From: Leptodactylus fallax | Taxonomy: Eukaryota; Chordata; Amphibia; Anura; Leptodactylidae | Length of the DNA stretch: 64,000 bases | Assembly (NCBI GenBank): GCA_947044405.1 | Contig: CAMRHE010000035.1 | Coordinates: forward strand, 5,243,501 to 5,307,500 | Reading direction: 5' to 3' | Shown: positions 10,853-21,488 of the stretch, piece by piece | Position numbering within the stretch: position 1 is the first letter of the stretch | Layout: each line of letters begins with the position of its first letter | Program-made: the position numbers and the translations under genes | Notes under the pieces: model-generated | Told to the model about the DNA's origin: nothing | What the model saw: only the letters and a program-made list of their open reading frames with translations | The model's database searches: none

Positions 10853-12060
10853 GCAATGATCAATATCGTAATATTGTTTATTGATGCTTGCTGACAGGTA
10901 GGAAATCGGCCAGTGTATAAGAACGCTTACTGTACACTGTATAGAGATGCATTCTTAGCTTGAGCAGAGTGCCAGTGTGAGACTGTAACTTCAGATCTGG
11001 TGGACTTGACCTTGCCATATGTATCATGGTTGCATATTCAATTGAATGTGTACCATGTCACTAGAAATGTGTTTCTGCCTATATTTTTACCGCTGTTTAT
11101 TTCAGAAGCTAGGATGTATTTTTTACAATGACTGACATGCCTTGTTGAGACAATGCTATGAAATATATTAGTTCATCAATATAGTAATGCACGTGTAGTA
11201 ATACATAATTTTTTTAAGCATACTCTACTGTATGAATTAACAGAGCTCCAGTTTTTGCAGCTTGATTATATGTTCTAAACTTTAGAAATTCCCTAGTACA
11301 AAACTTAGGAGTATGTTAAGACTTTAAAGCAGATGTGAGACAAAAATCCTTTTAATTTATTTTCCTGAACCAAAAGAATAATGACACTGCAAGATCGTGT
11401 GGTGAAATTCACAATAATTTGATAAACATTGCCTTTCCATTAGATTAGATCAATTAATCTGATTCTAATTTGGCTAAACATTACCATATCGAAATCCCTA
11501 GAGCCTTGTGAATAATCTCTAAACACATTGACACTCTCAGCAGACAAACATTATCCCTGCTCACACTGTTTGTCCATATGGTCTCATCCCATGGCGACGG
11601 AGAGCACCCTGCTGTTTCAATCAAATAAATGTCAATTATCTGAGATGAATTTTTAGCACATGACTATGTGATTCTGATCCATCCAGCTAAATATCATCAA
11701 ATGAGGTGTTCCTGTAAGCTAGTTCCATTTTTTCTTAATTGTATTGCTTAACCATGGTTTTAACAGAGCTATCAGATTTGTGCTCTTATTGAGTAAATGT
11801 TGCAAATTACTGCACAAATTCTAGGACCTTTATTTGGTGTATATGACTTTTGTTTCAAGTGCAACTGAAGTTAAGACGTGAACACTACTTAAACTGTTAA
11901 AAATATTTTACATTTTAACTTGTATTGTTAACCTACTTAGCAACATGAATGACTTTATATTAAAGTTATAAACTAATAGCACAACTGACGTAGGTTGTTA
12001 CAACTTCAGTTAAAACCACTATAGTCAAAACACTTAGCAAAGAATCTAATCATAGCACAT
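10853..12060. other. Quiet, repeat-free stretch; possible unique host DNA
   Basis: No transposon motif, no inverted repeat and no coding frame. The block at about 11395-11735 is compositionally complex, with ATTA/TAAT words and a CCCATGGCGACGGAGAGCAC stretch, unlike the low-complexity DNA around it. This gives it the look of conserved noncoding DNA, which cannot be tested here. Confidence 0.35.
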
Positions 12061-12099
12061 TACTAATATGTTCTGCTGTTAAACAAATTTGTCTTGGGT

Positions 12100-12280
12100 G
12101 AACTAAAATGGCAGCTGCATTATACTCTGGGGTCTCTTCAGACCCAGAGTATAATAGGTGGAGGCCCAGCGGAGGTGACAAAAATATAAAAAAAATATAC
12201 TCACCTTCCCTTTGGGCCTCTTTGCAGGTCTGCTTCTCTCCTGGTGACCTCATGTGCCTGGGGTCACCACTAAAACCTAT
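12100..12280 (+). repeat. Palindrome-bearing repeat, copy 2
   Basis: Contains the nearly complete palindrome at 12119-12156 (ATTATACTCTGGGGTC, loop TCTTCA, then GACCCAGAGTATAATA), followed by AGGCCCAGCGGAGGTGAC and ATACTCACCTTCCC as in the other copies. Confidence 0.75.
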
Positions 12281-12428
12281 TATTCAGCCACCATACTGGA
12301 ATGCCAAGCATCTTGATACCAATTATAGGCGTCAACGGTGACCCTGTGCGAATGACATCACCAAGAAGGCAAGAGAGATATATTAGGAGAGAGTGCTGGA
12401 TATCATGAACCGGCCCAAAAGAGGTAAT

Positions 12429-12800
12429 GGAAGTGCATCATCCCAGAGTAACACTGCTTCTATGTCTTTTATTTTATGTGCCTCTGGTTGAATATATGTA
12501 TATTGTATGTTTTTGTGTGTTTTCAGCTTCACTATTGTTTCACCCTTTATGGTTTATACCCGCTGTTGGATACCCCTTCATCTCTTATGACTTGGTACAG
12601 CCTTGGGCAATCACAGTTCATTGGAGGGGTCTGGAGACCCTAAGTCTCCAGAAGACCATTAGAGTTGGAAGTTAGTTAGTGAGCAGTTGTGATACAGTGC
12701 TGCCACTGACCACTCTGATCATGAAGTGCTCTCAACCGTCTCTGAGGGAGAAGAGAAGCCTGCCCAAGACAAACACCAGACAGCCCTGAGACAGGAAAAT
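12429..12800 (+). repeat. LTR-like dispersed repeat family B, copy 2
   Basis: Diverged, shorter copy of 8866-9534, sharing CATCCCAGAG, the TTTCAGCTTC block, GACTTGGTACAGCC versus CTTGGTTCATCC, and the GGAGACC...TTCAGGACC-like region. Confidence 0.5.
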
Positions 12801-12841
12801 ACTACCCAGGGTAGGACTGGCCCCCGAGCCCTGACTATTAG

Positions 12842-12937
12842 TCCTCATTTTGCCAATGCAAAGGTCAGGGGTCCGATCGGCCTCCGACCATCCCGATCAG
12901 GCCCCTGACCAATGCATTTGCATTGGCAAAATGAGGA
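12842..12937. repeat. Inverted repeat (foldback)
   Basis: The left arm TCCTCATTTTGCCAATGCAA...GGTCAGGGG and the right arm CCCCTGACC...TTGCATTGGCAAAATGAGGA are reverse complements, with a short loop near 12881-12889. The right arm has an extra ATGCATT. It may be a small foldback MITE; no target duplication was identified. Confidence 0.7.
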
Positions 12938-12959
12938 TCGGCAACCTCGGGGGCAGGGC

Positions 12960-13230
12960 CAGTGTTAGGGGGGGGCAAACTGGGCAATCACCCAGGGCCC
13001 CCACAACTTAAGGGGCACTCTGGGCTGCCAGGTGCTGGATGACTCTCTCCCCTCTCTCACTTACCTGCGCAGGCTGACAGCTCCTCCCCCCTCCTCCTCC
13101 TGGAGTCTTGCACTGCAGGGGATGATCAACTGCATTGGGCTGCTGCAGCCCAGAGTATTCGATCCCTGACTCGGCTCCAGGTATGTACCGTGTCTTTTGT
13201 GTGTGTGTGTACATGTTCTGTGTGTGTCTA
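12960..13230 (+). repeat. Dispersed repeat with internal TG microsatellite, left part
   Basis: Matches in inverted orientation the segment about 33400-33640: CTGACAGCTCC, CCTCCTCCTGGAGTCTTGCA, GGAGATGATC-like and CTCCAGGTATGTAC blocks, then (TG)n with ACATGTTCTG. The Tc1 at 13233 is inserted in its TG tract, which resumes at about 14843. Confidence 0.65.
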
Positions 13231-13232
13231 TA

Positions 13233-14838
13233 CAGTGCCTTACGAAAGTATTCGTCCCCCTTGAACTTTTCAACCTTTTGCCACATTTCAGGCTTCAAAC
13301 ATAAAGATATAAAATTTAAATTTTTTGGTGAAGAATCAACAACAAGTGGGACACAATTGTGAAGTGGAACGAAATTTATTGGTTATTTTAAACTTTTGTA
13401 AAAGATAAAAAACTGAAAAGTGGGGTGTGCAATATTATTTGGCCCCTTTACTTTCAGTGCAGCAAACTCACTCCAGAAGTTCAGTGAGGATCTCTGAATG
13501 ATCCAATGTTGTCCTAAATGACTGATGATGATAAATATAATCCACCTGTGTGTAATCAAGTCTCCGTATAAATGCACCTGCTCTGTGATAGTCTCAGGGT
13601 TCTGTTTAAAGCGCAGAGAGCATCATGAAGACCAAGGAACACACCAGACAGGTCCGTGATACTGTTGTGGAGAAGTTTAAAGCCGGATTTGGATACAAAA
13701 AGATTTCCCAAACTTTAAACATCCCAAGGAGCACTGTGCAAGCGATCATATTGAAATGGAAGGAATATCAGACCACTGCAAATCTACCAAGACCCGGCCG
13801 TCCCTCTAAACTTTCATCTCAAACAAGGAGAAGACTGATTAGAGATGCAGCCAAGAGGCCCATGATCACTCTGGATGAACTGCAGAGATCTACAGCTGAG
13901 GTGGGAGAGTCTGTCCATAGGACAACAATCAGTCGTACACTGCACAACTCTGGCCTTTATGGAAGAGTGGCAAGAAGAAAGCCATTTCTCAAAGATATCC
14001 ATAAATAGTCTCGTTCAAAGTTTGCCACAAGCCACCTGGGAGACACACCAAACATGTGGAAGAAGGTGCTCTGGTCAGATGAAACCAAAATCGAACTTTT
14101 TGGCCACAATGCAAAACGATATGTTTGGCGTAAAAGCAACATAGCTCATCACCCTGAACACACCGTCCCCACTGTCAAACATGGTGGTGGCAGCATCATG
14201 GTTTGGGCCTGCTTTTCTTCAGCAGGGACAGGGAAGATGGTTAAAATTGGTGGGAAGATGGATGGAGCCAAATACAGGACCATTCTGGAAGAAAACCTGT
14301 TGGAGTCTGCAAAAGACCTGAGACTGGGATGGAGATTTATCTTCCAACAAGACAATGATCCCAAACATAAAGCAAAATCTACAATGGAATGGTTCACAAA
14401 TAAACGTATCCAGGTGTTAGAATGGCCAAGTCAAAGTCCAGACCTGAATCCAATCGAGAATCTGTGGAAAGAGCTGAAAACTGCTATTCACAAACGCTCT
14501 CCATCCAACATCACTGAGCTCGAGCTGTTTTCCAAGGAAGAATGGGCAAGAATTTCAGTCTCTCGATGTGCAAAACTGATAGAGACATACCCCAAGCGAC
14601 TTACAGCTGTAATCGCAGCAAAAGGTGGCGCTACAAAGTATTAACTTAAGGGGGCCGAATAATATTGCACGCCCCACTTTTCAGTTTTTTACTTTTTACA
14701 AAAGTTTAAAATAACCAATAAATTTCGTTCCACTTCACGATTGTGTCCCACTTGTTGTTGATTCTTTACCAAAAAATTTAAATTTTATATCTTTATGTTT
14801 GAAGCCTGAAATGTGGCAAAAGGTTGAAAAGTTCAAGG
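13233..14838 (+). mobile_element. Tc1 (DD34E), nearly complete; 3' end lost
   Basis: TA at 13231-13232 precedes CAGTGCCTTACGAAAG. The long inverted repeat reappears at the right, but stops after GGTTGAAAAGTTCAAGG and runs into GTGTGTG, so about the last 24 bases of the right terminus (the transposase cleavage end) are missing. The element sits in the TG tract of the surrounding repeat. Confidence 0.93.
13625..14644 (+). pseudogene. Tc1 transposase with a single nonsense codon
   Basis: A single frame of 340 codons, from the ATG of MKTKEHTRQVRD to TAA at 14642, is interrupted only by TAG at 14006-14008 (codon 128). The N-terminal paired-like helix-turn-helix region with GRPSK is before the stop. 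After it come WSDETK, QQDNDPKH and [10 protein letters not shown], giving 34 residues between the second Asp and Glu (DD34E). All catalytic residues are intact. The full-length family size (about 340 residues) and otherwise open frame suggest recent inactivation. With the 3' terminus lost, the copy cannot transpose normally. Confidence 0.92.
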
Positions 14839-14842
14839 TGGG

Positions 14843-14989
14843 TCTATGTGTGTGTGTGTACATGTTCAGTGTCTATGTGTGTGTCTGTGCTTGTGTGTAC
14901 ACATGTTCTGTGTGTGTCTGTGTGTGTGTGTGTGTACATGTTCAGTGTCTATGTGTGTGTCTGTGCTTGTGTGTACACATGTTCTGTGT

Positions 14990-15025
<36 letters not shown>

Positions 15026-15110
15026 ATGTTCTGTGTGTGTGCGTGTGTACACATGTTCTGTCTTGTGTTTGTATGTGTGTACATGTTCTGTTTTGTGTGT
15101 GTATGTGTAG
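14843..15110. repeat. TG microsatellite / ACATGTTC minisatellite
   Basis: (TG)n interspersed with TACATGTTC(A/T)GTGT units, including a duplicated block of about 85 bases. Open frames across it read Val-Cys repeats and are artefacts of the repeat. Confidence 0.9.
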
Positions 15111-15270
15111 TAATACAGATTCACTATGGTATCCAAAACTTGAATTAGAATTTCATATATATTGCATTACATTTGTCAGGATGATCACTGTTATATTTCC
15201 TAAGATTCTTGCTATATATGTAAATGATTAAGCAAGATAAAAACTGTCATTTTAAAATGAATTGAAAACT

Positions 15271-15963
15271 CTTAGGCTAGGTTCACATCTGCTCCAGCCT
15301 CTCCATCATTCGGGTCCACCATGGGAGCCAGACCACTGTTTTAAAGGTTACACACAGACACCTGCGGACCCCATTGACTAGAATGGCGTCCACTGTTTCA
15401 AAACTGAAAGAGGAGCTTTCACATCCTCTGGCACCTGTAGTATTATATACTGCTAGAAAGCTGACAGTGGGCTGAATTCAGCACACTGTCATCTTTCCCA
15501 ATGTGCACTTAGGTGCTGGAGATATTGGTGCTGTTAGTTTCGGCACAGATATCTCTCCACTGTCAGAAGAGCGAGCCTTATTGCTCAACATCATTGCTGG
15601 GCGGTAAGGAACACCCCCTGACTGTACTCTTCTATAGCCTTGTACTGTCAGAGGGGGCGTTCTTTACCAACCAGCGATGACGCTGAGCAGTAAGGCCCGC
15701 CCTTCTGACGGTGAAGGGATATCGGTGCTGAAACTAACGGCACCAATATCTCCATCACCCAGATATGTACCATCAAAGCTGACACTTCACTGAATTCAAT
15801 GCACTGTCAGCTTTCCAGTGGTATATAAAACCGTGGGTACCAGAGGACGTGAAAGGTCCTCTTGAAATTAGTGGAGAGAAAGTTTTTCCATGCAGGACTT
15901 TTGTCTCCGCCGATTTTCAGCGGTTTCTGGAGACGCCGGTGCAGATGTGAACTTAACCTTAGT
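15271..15963. mobile_element. Long foldback MITE (GTTCACATCTGC ends)
   Basis: The left end TTAGGCTAGGTTCACATCTG and the right end CAGATGTGAACTTAACCTTA are near reverse complements. The arms extend inward almost to the centre near 15630: GGAGATATTGGTGCTGTTAG on the left pairs with CTAACGGCACCAATATCTCC on the right, and GGGCGGTAAGGAACACCCCC pairs with a diverged partner. The whole 690 bp is therefore one imperfect hairpin. It is noncoding and has no clear target duplication. Confidence 0.8.
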
Positions 15964-16063
15964 TATACATGGATGCAACATATGGGGGACTACATGACCT
16001 GATCCTTCTTTGGTTGGACAGGCTGGCGATCTTCTAACCCATCATATCCTTTCCTCAAATGTC

Positions 16064-16300
16064 TCATCTATATACCCACTGACATAATTCACTGATTATA
16101 TAATGTCCCATAGTGGCTCCTTCACAAGGTATAATGTCCCATGGCGGACCTTTCACACAGCTTAAAGTCCCATGGCAGCCCCTACACACAGTATAATGCC
16201 CCATAGTGACCCCATAACATAGTATAATGTCCCATAGTGGCCCCATCACACAGTATAATGTCCCATGGTGGCCCCTTCACACAGTATAATGTGCCCTACG
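16064..16300. repeat. Minisatellite array B
   Basis: Tandem units such as CCCATAGTGGCCCC plus CACACAGTATAATGT, about 30-33 bases, related to array A and to the arrays near 43 and 45 kb. Further weak units (CAGTGGCCCCTTCA) occur at about 16700-16775. Confidence 0.85.
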
Positions 16301-16339
16301 GTGTTTGGTGCAAATATTACAAAAATGGCAGAACCCAGA

Positions 16340-16620
16340 AATGTTTGGGGATCACAACCCATGGACTATTATTATACTCTGGGGTCTCTTCAGAACCGAG
16401 ATATAATGTTCAGAGGCCCAGGGGAAGTGAAAAAAAAAATGGTCTGCTGTGCTCCAGTGCTACTTCCTGCTGTCTTCAATGACATCACAGACATGGGTTA
16501 CGTTGGCATCATTGTGCGTCAATGATGCCAGGTGGACGTCTGTGACATCATTGAAGAGGGCCGAAGACAGCAGGAATTCGCGTTGGACCACAGGAGAGGT
16601 AAATAAGACCGTTTTTTTTT
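16340..16620 (+). repeat. Palindrome-bearing repeat, copy 3
   Basis: The palindrome at 16369-16408 has a decayed right arm (CAGAACCGAGATATAAT). It is followed by AGAGGCCCAGGGGAAGTGA as in the other copies. A second inverted pair lies at about 16460-16580: GCTGTCTTCAATGA with its TCATTGAAGAGGGCC-type partner, and GCATCATTG/CAATGATGC. Confidence 0.7.
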
Positions 16621-16870
16621 TTTTTTGCCTGCTCTAGGGTTCCAGCATAACAATACTTAAGTCAGAGAAACTCCAATACTGCTATAGGGGAGACCAGTGA
16701 AGGAACATACAGTGGCCCCTTCAATTTTCCCCCCATACAGTGGCCCCTTCACTATTCCCCCTCCATAGAGTGGCCACTCACTGGTCCCTATACTGTATGG
16801 GGACCATTGATGGGACCATTATATTGTGGGGGGGGACAGTGATGGAGGCTAATAGCCTGGGGGACATTAA

Positions 16871-16884
16871 AAGGGTTGTGCAGG

Positions 16885-16940
<56 letters not shown>

Positions 16941-17320
16941 AATTACACCGGGGCAGGTGAAAAGAAAAAAAAAAACCCAAACTTTCTCTCCTGTCCCCAG
17001 TGTCTCCCAGAGCGGTTCGGCCTGCAGCTCTGTTTTCTTCCGGCGGAAGTTCCCTCTGCATGTGACTACCTGTAACGTCACGTGACCCCTGAGGCCAATC
17101 TGCGGCCTAAGGGAAGGAACCTAGGACGTCACAGCCAGTGAGGACTTCCGGCAAAAGAAAACAGCGGAGCTGCAGGACTGGACCGTGCTGGGACCTGCTG
17201 ACACCGGAACTCCGGGGACAGGTGAGTGTGTTTAGTATGTTTTTTTTTTTTTTTTTTGTGGGGGGTTCACCTCCCCCACACTAATTATAAAAAAGAAGAA
17301 AATTATACTGGACAACCTCT
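16871..17320. mobile_element. TTAA MITE with internal TA microsatellite
   Basis: TTAA at 16867-16870 and 17321-17324. The left end AAGGGTTGTGCAGGATAAT and the right end ATTATACTGGACAACCTCT are diverged inverted repeats of the AGGGGTTGT type. It contains (TA)n at about 16889-16924 and adjacent poly-T. Confidence 0.7.
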
Positions 17321-17351
17321 TTAAATTGTGGCGCATTAGGGGGTATATTAA

Positions 17352-17738
17352 AGGGGTTGTCTGGGCATAATTTGTTATGGTTTATCCTCAGGATAGGCCA
17401 TAGATACCTGATCTGTACAGGGCTGACCCCGGACCGATCAGCTGCATGGAGCCACTTCTGGCGCCCGTTCTGTACACAATACGGGGCCGGAAGCAGAAAG
17501 CTCTGTCCACTGTATATTAGCCGGGCAATTTCACTGCATCTCAGCACTTATTAAAGTCAGTAGGAGGTGAGCTGCAGTGAAGGCGCCGGGCTGCTATACA
17601 GCAGATGGAGCTTTCTGCTTCCGGCCCTGTGTTGTGTACAGAACGGGCGCCGGAAGTGGTTCCGTACAGCTGATGGGGCCACGTATTTATGTCCTATCTG
17701 AGCATAGGCCATAAAAAAGATTAACCCTGGATAACCCC
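17352..17738. mobile_element. TTAA foldback MITE
   Basis: TTAA at 17348-17351 and 17739-17742. Ends AGGGGTTGTCTGGGCATAAT and CCTGGATAACCCCT are inverted. Internal arms GGCCGGAAGCAGAAAGCTC and GAGCTTTCTGCTTCCGGCC are perfect complements. Noncoding. Confidence 0.85.
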
Positions 17739-17814
17739 TTTAATATGCCCCACACAGTTTAGCCATGACAGCCGGGAGCCTATTGAAGACTCCCAGGTTT
17801 GTCATTACATTAGA

Positions 17815-18573
17815 TCTTGGCCATAATGACCATCGTTACATTTGGAGGAAAAATGGAGAAGCTTGCAAGCCTGAGAACACCATCCCAACTGTGAAACACG
17901 AGGGTGGCAGGATCATGTTGTGGGGTTATTTTGCTGCAGGAGGGACTGGTGCACTTCACAAAATAGATGGCATCATGAGGAAAGAACATTATGTAGCAAT
18001 ACTGAAGCAACATTTCAAGACATCAGCCAGGTAGTTAAAGCTTGGGTGCAAATGGGTCTTCCAAATGGACAATGACCCGAAGCATACTGCCAAACTGGTT
18101 ACAAAGTGGCTCAAGGATAACAAAGTCAATGTTTTGGAGTGGCCATCACAAAGCCCTGATCTCAATCCTATTAAAAATTTATGGGCAAAGCTGAAAAGAC
18201 AGGTGCGAGCAAGGCGGCCTACAAACAGGGCTTAGTTACACCAGTTCTGTCAGGAGGAATGGGCCCAAATTCCTACCAACTATTGTGAGAAACTTGTGGA
18301 AGGATATCCAAAACATGTGACCCAAGTCATACAGTGTAAGGACAATGATAGCAAATATTAATGAAATGTATGTAAACTTTGGACTTTGCAGAAAATAATA
18401 AAAATGCCTTAAAAAATTCTCATTATTCTGACATTTGGCAAATAGAAAAATAATGTTGGTAATCCTAATTGACCTAAAACAGGAAAGGTTTATTCTGATT
18501 TCACGTCAGATAGTGAGAAAAGCATGCATATGTGTCTTTTTATATAGTGTATGTAAACTTCTGGTTTCAACTG
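17815..18573 (+). mobile_element. Tc1, 5'-truncated copy with intact right end
   Basis: The match starts inside the transposase and runs to CTGGTTTCAACTG at 18573, followed by TA at 18574-18575. The inverted-repeat word TATGTAAACTT occurs at about 18371 and 18550. The DNA-binding half and left terminus are missing. Confidence 0.85.
17817..18361 (+). pseudogene. Tc1 transposase catalytic part, dead (E to K)
   Basis: The translation begins at GHNDHRYIWRKNGEACKPEN and continues to a terminal DNDSKY. Stops occur after FKTSAR (about 18033) and at NRA (about 18234), plus frame changes. The second catalytic Asp is present in QMDNDPKH, but the third catalytic residue is Lys (AAA at 18173-18175) in [10 protein letters not shown], so catalysis was lost independently of the stops. 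Confidence 0.88.
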
Positions 18574-18589
18574 TATATATTTTTATATA

Positions 18590-19960
18590 CAGTGGGGAAA
18601 ATAAGTATTTGATACACTGGCAATTTTGGAAGTTTTCCCACCTACAAAGAATGGAGAGGTCTGTAATTTTTATTGTAGGTACACTTCATCTGTGAGAGAC
18701 AGAATCTAAAAAAAAATCCATAAAATCACATTGTATGATTTTTAAATAATTAATGTGTATTTTATTGCATGAAATAAGTATTTGATCACCTACCAACCAG
18801 CAAGAATTCAGGATCTCTCACAGATCTGTTAGTTTTTCTTTAAGAAACCCTCCTACTCATTACACTCATTACCTATATTAATCGTTACCTGTATAAAAGA
18901 CACCTGTCCACACACTCAATCACTCAGACTCCAACCTCTCCACCATGGCCAAGGCCAAAGAGCTGTCTAAGGACACCAGGGACAAAATTGTAGACCTGCA
19001 CAAAGCTTGGATGGGTTACATAACAATAGGCAAACAGCTTACTGAGAAGGCAACAACTGTTGGCGCAATTATTAGAAAATGGAAGAAACACAAGATGACT
19101 GTCAGTCTTCCTTGGTCTGGTGCTCCATGCAAGATCTTGCCTCGTGGGGTAAGGATGACTCTGAGAAAGGTCAGGAATCAGCCCAGAACTACACAGGAGG
19201 ACCTGGTCAATGACCTGAAGAGAGCTGGGACCACAGTCTCCAAGATTACCGTTAGTAACACACAACGTCATGGATTAAAATTCTGCAGGGCAAGCAAGGT
19301 CCCCCTGCTCATGCCAGTATATGTCCAAGTCCGTTTGAAGTTCTCCATTGACCATCTGGATGATCCAAAGGAGGCATGGGAGAAGGTCATGTGGTCAGAT
19401 GAGACCAAAATAGAAATTTTTGGTATCAACTCCACTCGACATGTTTGGAGGAAGAAGAAGGATGAGTACAACCCTAAGAACACTATCCCAACCGTGAAGC
19501 ATGTGGATGGAAACATCATTCCTTGGGGGTGCTTTTCTGCAAAGGGGACAGAATGACTGCACTGTATTGAAGGGATGGGTCCATGCATCGCGAGCTTTTG
19601 GCAAAAAACTTCTTCCCTCAGTAAGAACATTGAAGATGGCTGGGTCGTGGCTGGGTCTTCCAGTATGACAATGACCCGAAACACATAACCAGGGCAACTA
19701 AGGAGTGGCTCCATAAGAAGCATGTCAATGTCCTAGAGTAGCCTAGCCAGTCTCCAGACCTGAACCCAATCGAAAATCTTTGGAGGGAGCTGAAACTTAA
19801 TGTGGCACAGCGACAGCCCCGAAACCGGAAAGATCTGGAGAAGATGTGTATGGAGGAATGGTCCAAAATCCCTGTTGCAGTGTGTGCAAACTTCAAGAAC
19901 TAGAGGAAACATCTGACCTCTGTAATTGCAAGCAAAGGGTTCTGTACCAAATATCTATCC
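18590..19960 (+). mobile_element. Tc1, 3'-truncated copy
   Basis: TA at 18588-18589 is followed by CAGTGGGGAAAATAAGTATT. The left inverted repeat and 5' UTR are complete. The match ends just after the final codons (about 19960), so the right inverted repeat is missing and Penelope-like sequence follows directly. It lies only 15 bases downstream of the preceding Tc1. Confidence 0.9.
18945..19955 (+). pseudogene. Tc1 transposase with frameshift
   Basis: Open from ATG ([14 protein letters not shown]) for 203 codons through the helix-turn-helix region and the first catalytic Asp ([11 protein letters not shown]) to CFSAKGTE, then a frameshift near 19545. The remainder ([15 protein letters not shown], [18 protein letters not shown], [15 protein letters not shown]) is readable only by changing frames, with further damage. 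It was once a DD34E enzyme of normal length. Confidence 0.88.
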
Positions 19961-20625
19961 TATATCTTAACAGCATGGCCGCCACAGGATGATATGGTTC
20001 CTTGGCACTCACGGACATTATTGCCTGTAAGTACATATCTCCTACACCTCCTCACTCCAAAGAGATACTGCATCATTTCACACTGCCATATGAAACCACT
20101 ATTTTATGACTACTGCCCTATTATGACACTTTATTCGCATTTTCTCCTCCCCTTATAAAAGTACAGCTGTATATCAACTCCTATGAGAGATGCTGATCTA
20201 TTGATCTATGTATTTATATATGTATATCTCTATATAATCATCTATTTGTTTAGTGATACTATTGATTTTATTTCATTGATATATTTATCACCTTTGTTTT
20301 AATTTACTATTAGCTTGTTTAAATTTTACCCATAATCATAGACTTTATATGCATTTATCATCTTGATTGTTTTTACCTTTGTTTCAACGATGATTATAGA
20401 TTTTATATTTATATTTAACTAGTTTGTTTATGTTCTTATGTATTTACATGCAGTGGCCTGACGAAGACGCCAGTTTGGCGTCGAACTGCGTTGCCGTTTT
20501 ATTCTTGTTTATATCCTTCTGGAACCAATAAAATGTCATTCACTTCATTCCAAGTCCCTCACTTACTGACCAGCAGCGCTCTAAAATTTTCCCAGTTTTT
20601 TCCCCCTTTTCTCTATTTCTACAGT
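19961..20625 (+). repeat. Penelope-like remnant with hammerhead-like motif
   Basis: AT-rich noncoding sequence with a CCTGACGAAGACGCCAG... motif near 20457 and an AATAAAATG signal near 20527. The motif type is known from the LTR-like repeats of Penelope elements. No coding part and no boundaries were found, so assignment rests on the ribozyme motif. Confidence 0.4.
20455..20495 (+). ncRNA. Hammerhead-ribozyme-like motif (degenerate)
   Basis: The order fits a type I hammerhead: stem I GGC (20455-20457), core CTGACGA, stem II GACGCCA/TGGCGTC (7 perfect pairs, loop GTT), core GAA, a short stem III region CTGCG, TT, then GCC (20493-20495) closing stem I. The position after GAA is C instead of the expected A, so this copy may be inactive. 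Confidence 0.4.
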
Positions 20626-20677
20626 GGGGAATAAAAGTATTTAGTCAGCCACCAATTGTACAAGTTCTCCCACTTAA

Positions 20678-21175
20678 AAGGGTATACCCACAAACATAAC
20701 CTTTTTAAAATTTGTAGATAATAAAAAGTTTAACATTTTTGCAAATATAAATAATTAAATATTTTGCAGAGTTTTAAAGATTTTCTTTAATATCTTGTGA
20801 TCAAAGTCTTGTTGTCATGATCGGTTGCCAATGGATACTTCCATGAATGCAGGACCTTTCTAAGGTCAGAAAATCAGCAATGATGTCCTCACTGTGACCG
20901 GGTTATCTCCTCATACATGTAGTGTCCCTGCCTGATAACTTGCCCACAATAAGAAAATCATGGCTGGGTTTTTGACAAGTCCGAGACCATACAATGTTTC
21001 TGCATTCATGGTCGTATCCATTGGCAACTGATCAAGACAACAGACTTTCACCACTTAGATAGTTAGATAAAATCTTTAAAACTCTTCAGAATTTTTAACT
21101 ACTTATATTTGCAAAAATGTTTAACTTTTAATTATCTACAAATATAGATATGGTTCTGTTCATGGGAATACCCCT
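20678..21175. mobile_element. TTAA foldback MITE nested in Tc1 inverted repeat
   Basis: TTAA at 20674-20677 and 21176-21179. The Tc1's own right inverted repeat shows the uninterrupted sequence, proving the insertion. The arms are about 190 bases: ACATTTTTGCAAATATAA and GTTGCCAATGGATAC on the left have complements on the right. The termini read AAGGGTATACCCA and TGGGAATACCCCT. Confidence 0.88.
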
Positions 21176-21488
21176 TTAAAAAGATGAGGCCGGCCTATAA
21201 TTGACATCATAGGTAAACCTCAGCTATGAGAGACAAAATGAGAAAACAAATCCAGAACATCACATTGTCTGATTTTTTAAGAATTTATTTGCAAATTATG
21301 GTGGAAAATAAGTATTTGGTCACCTACAAACAAGCAAGATTTCTGGCTCTCACAGACCTGTAACTTCTTCTTTAAGAGGCTCCTCTGTCCTCCACTCATT
21401 ACCTGTAGTAATGGCTCCTGTTTGACATTGTTATCAGTATAAAAGACACCTGTCCACAACCTCAAACAGTCACACTCCAAACTCCACT

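Noticed and set aside
14799..15231. Cys/Val-rich proteins
   Set aside because: Translation of the TG microsatellite.
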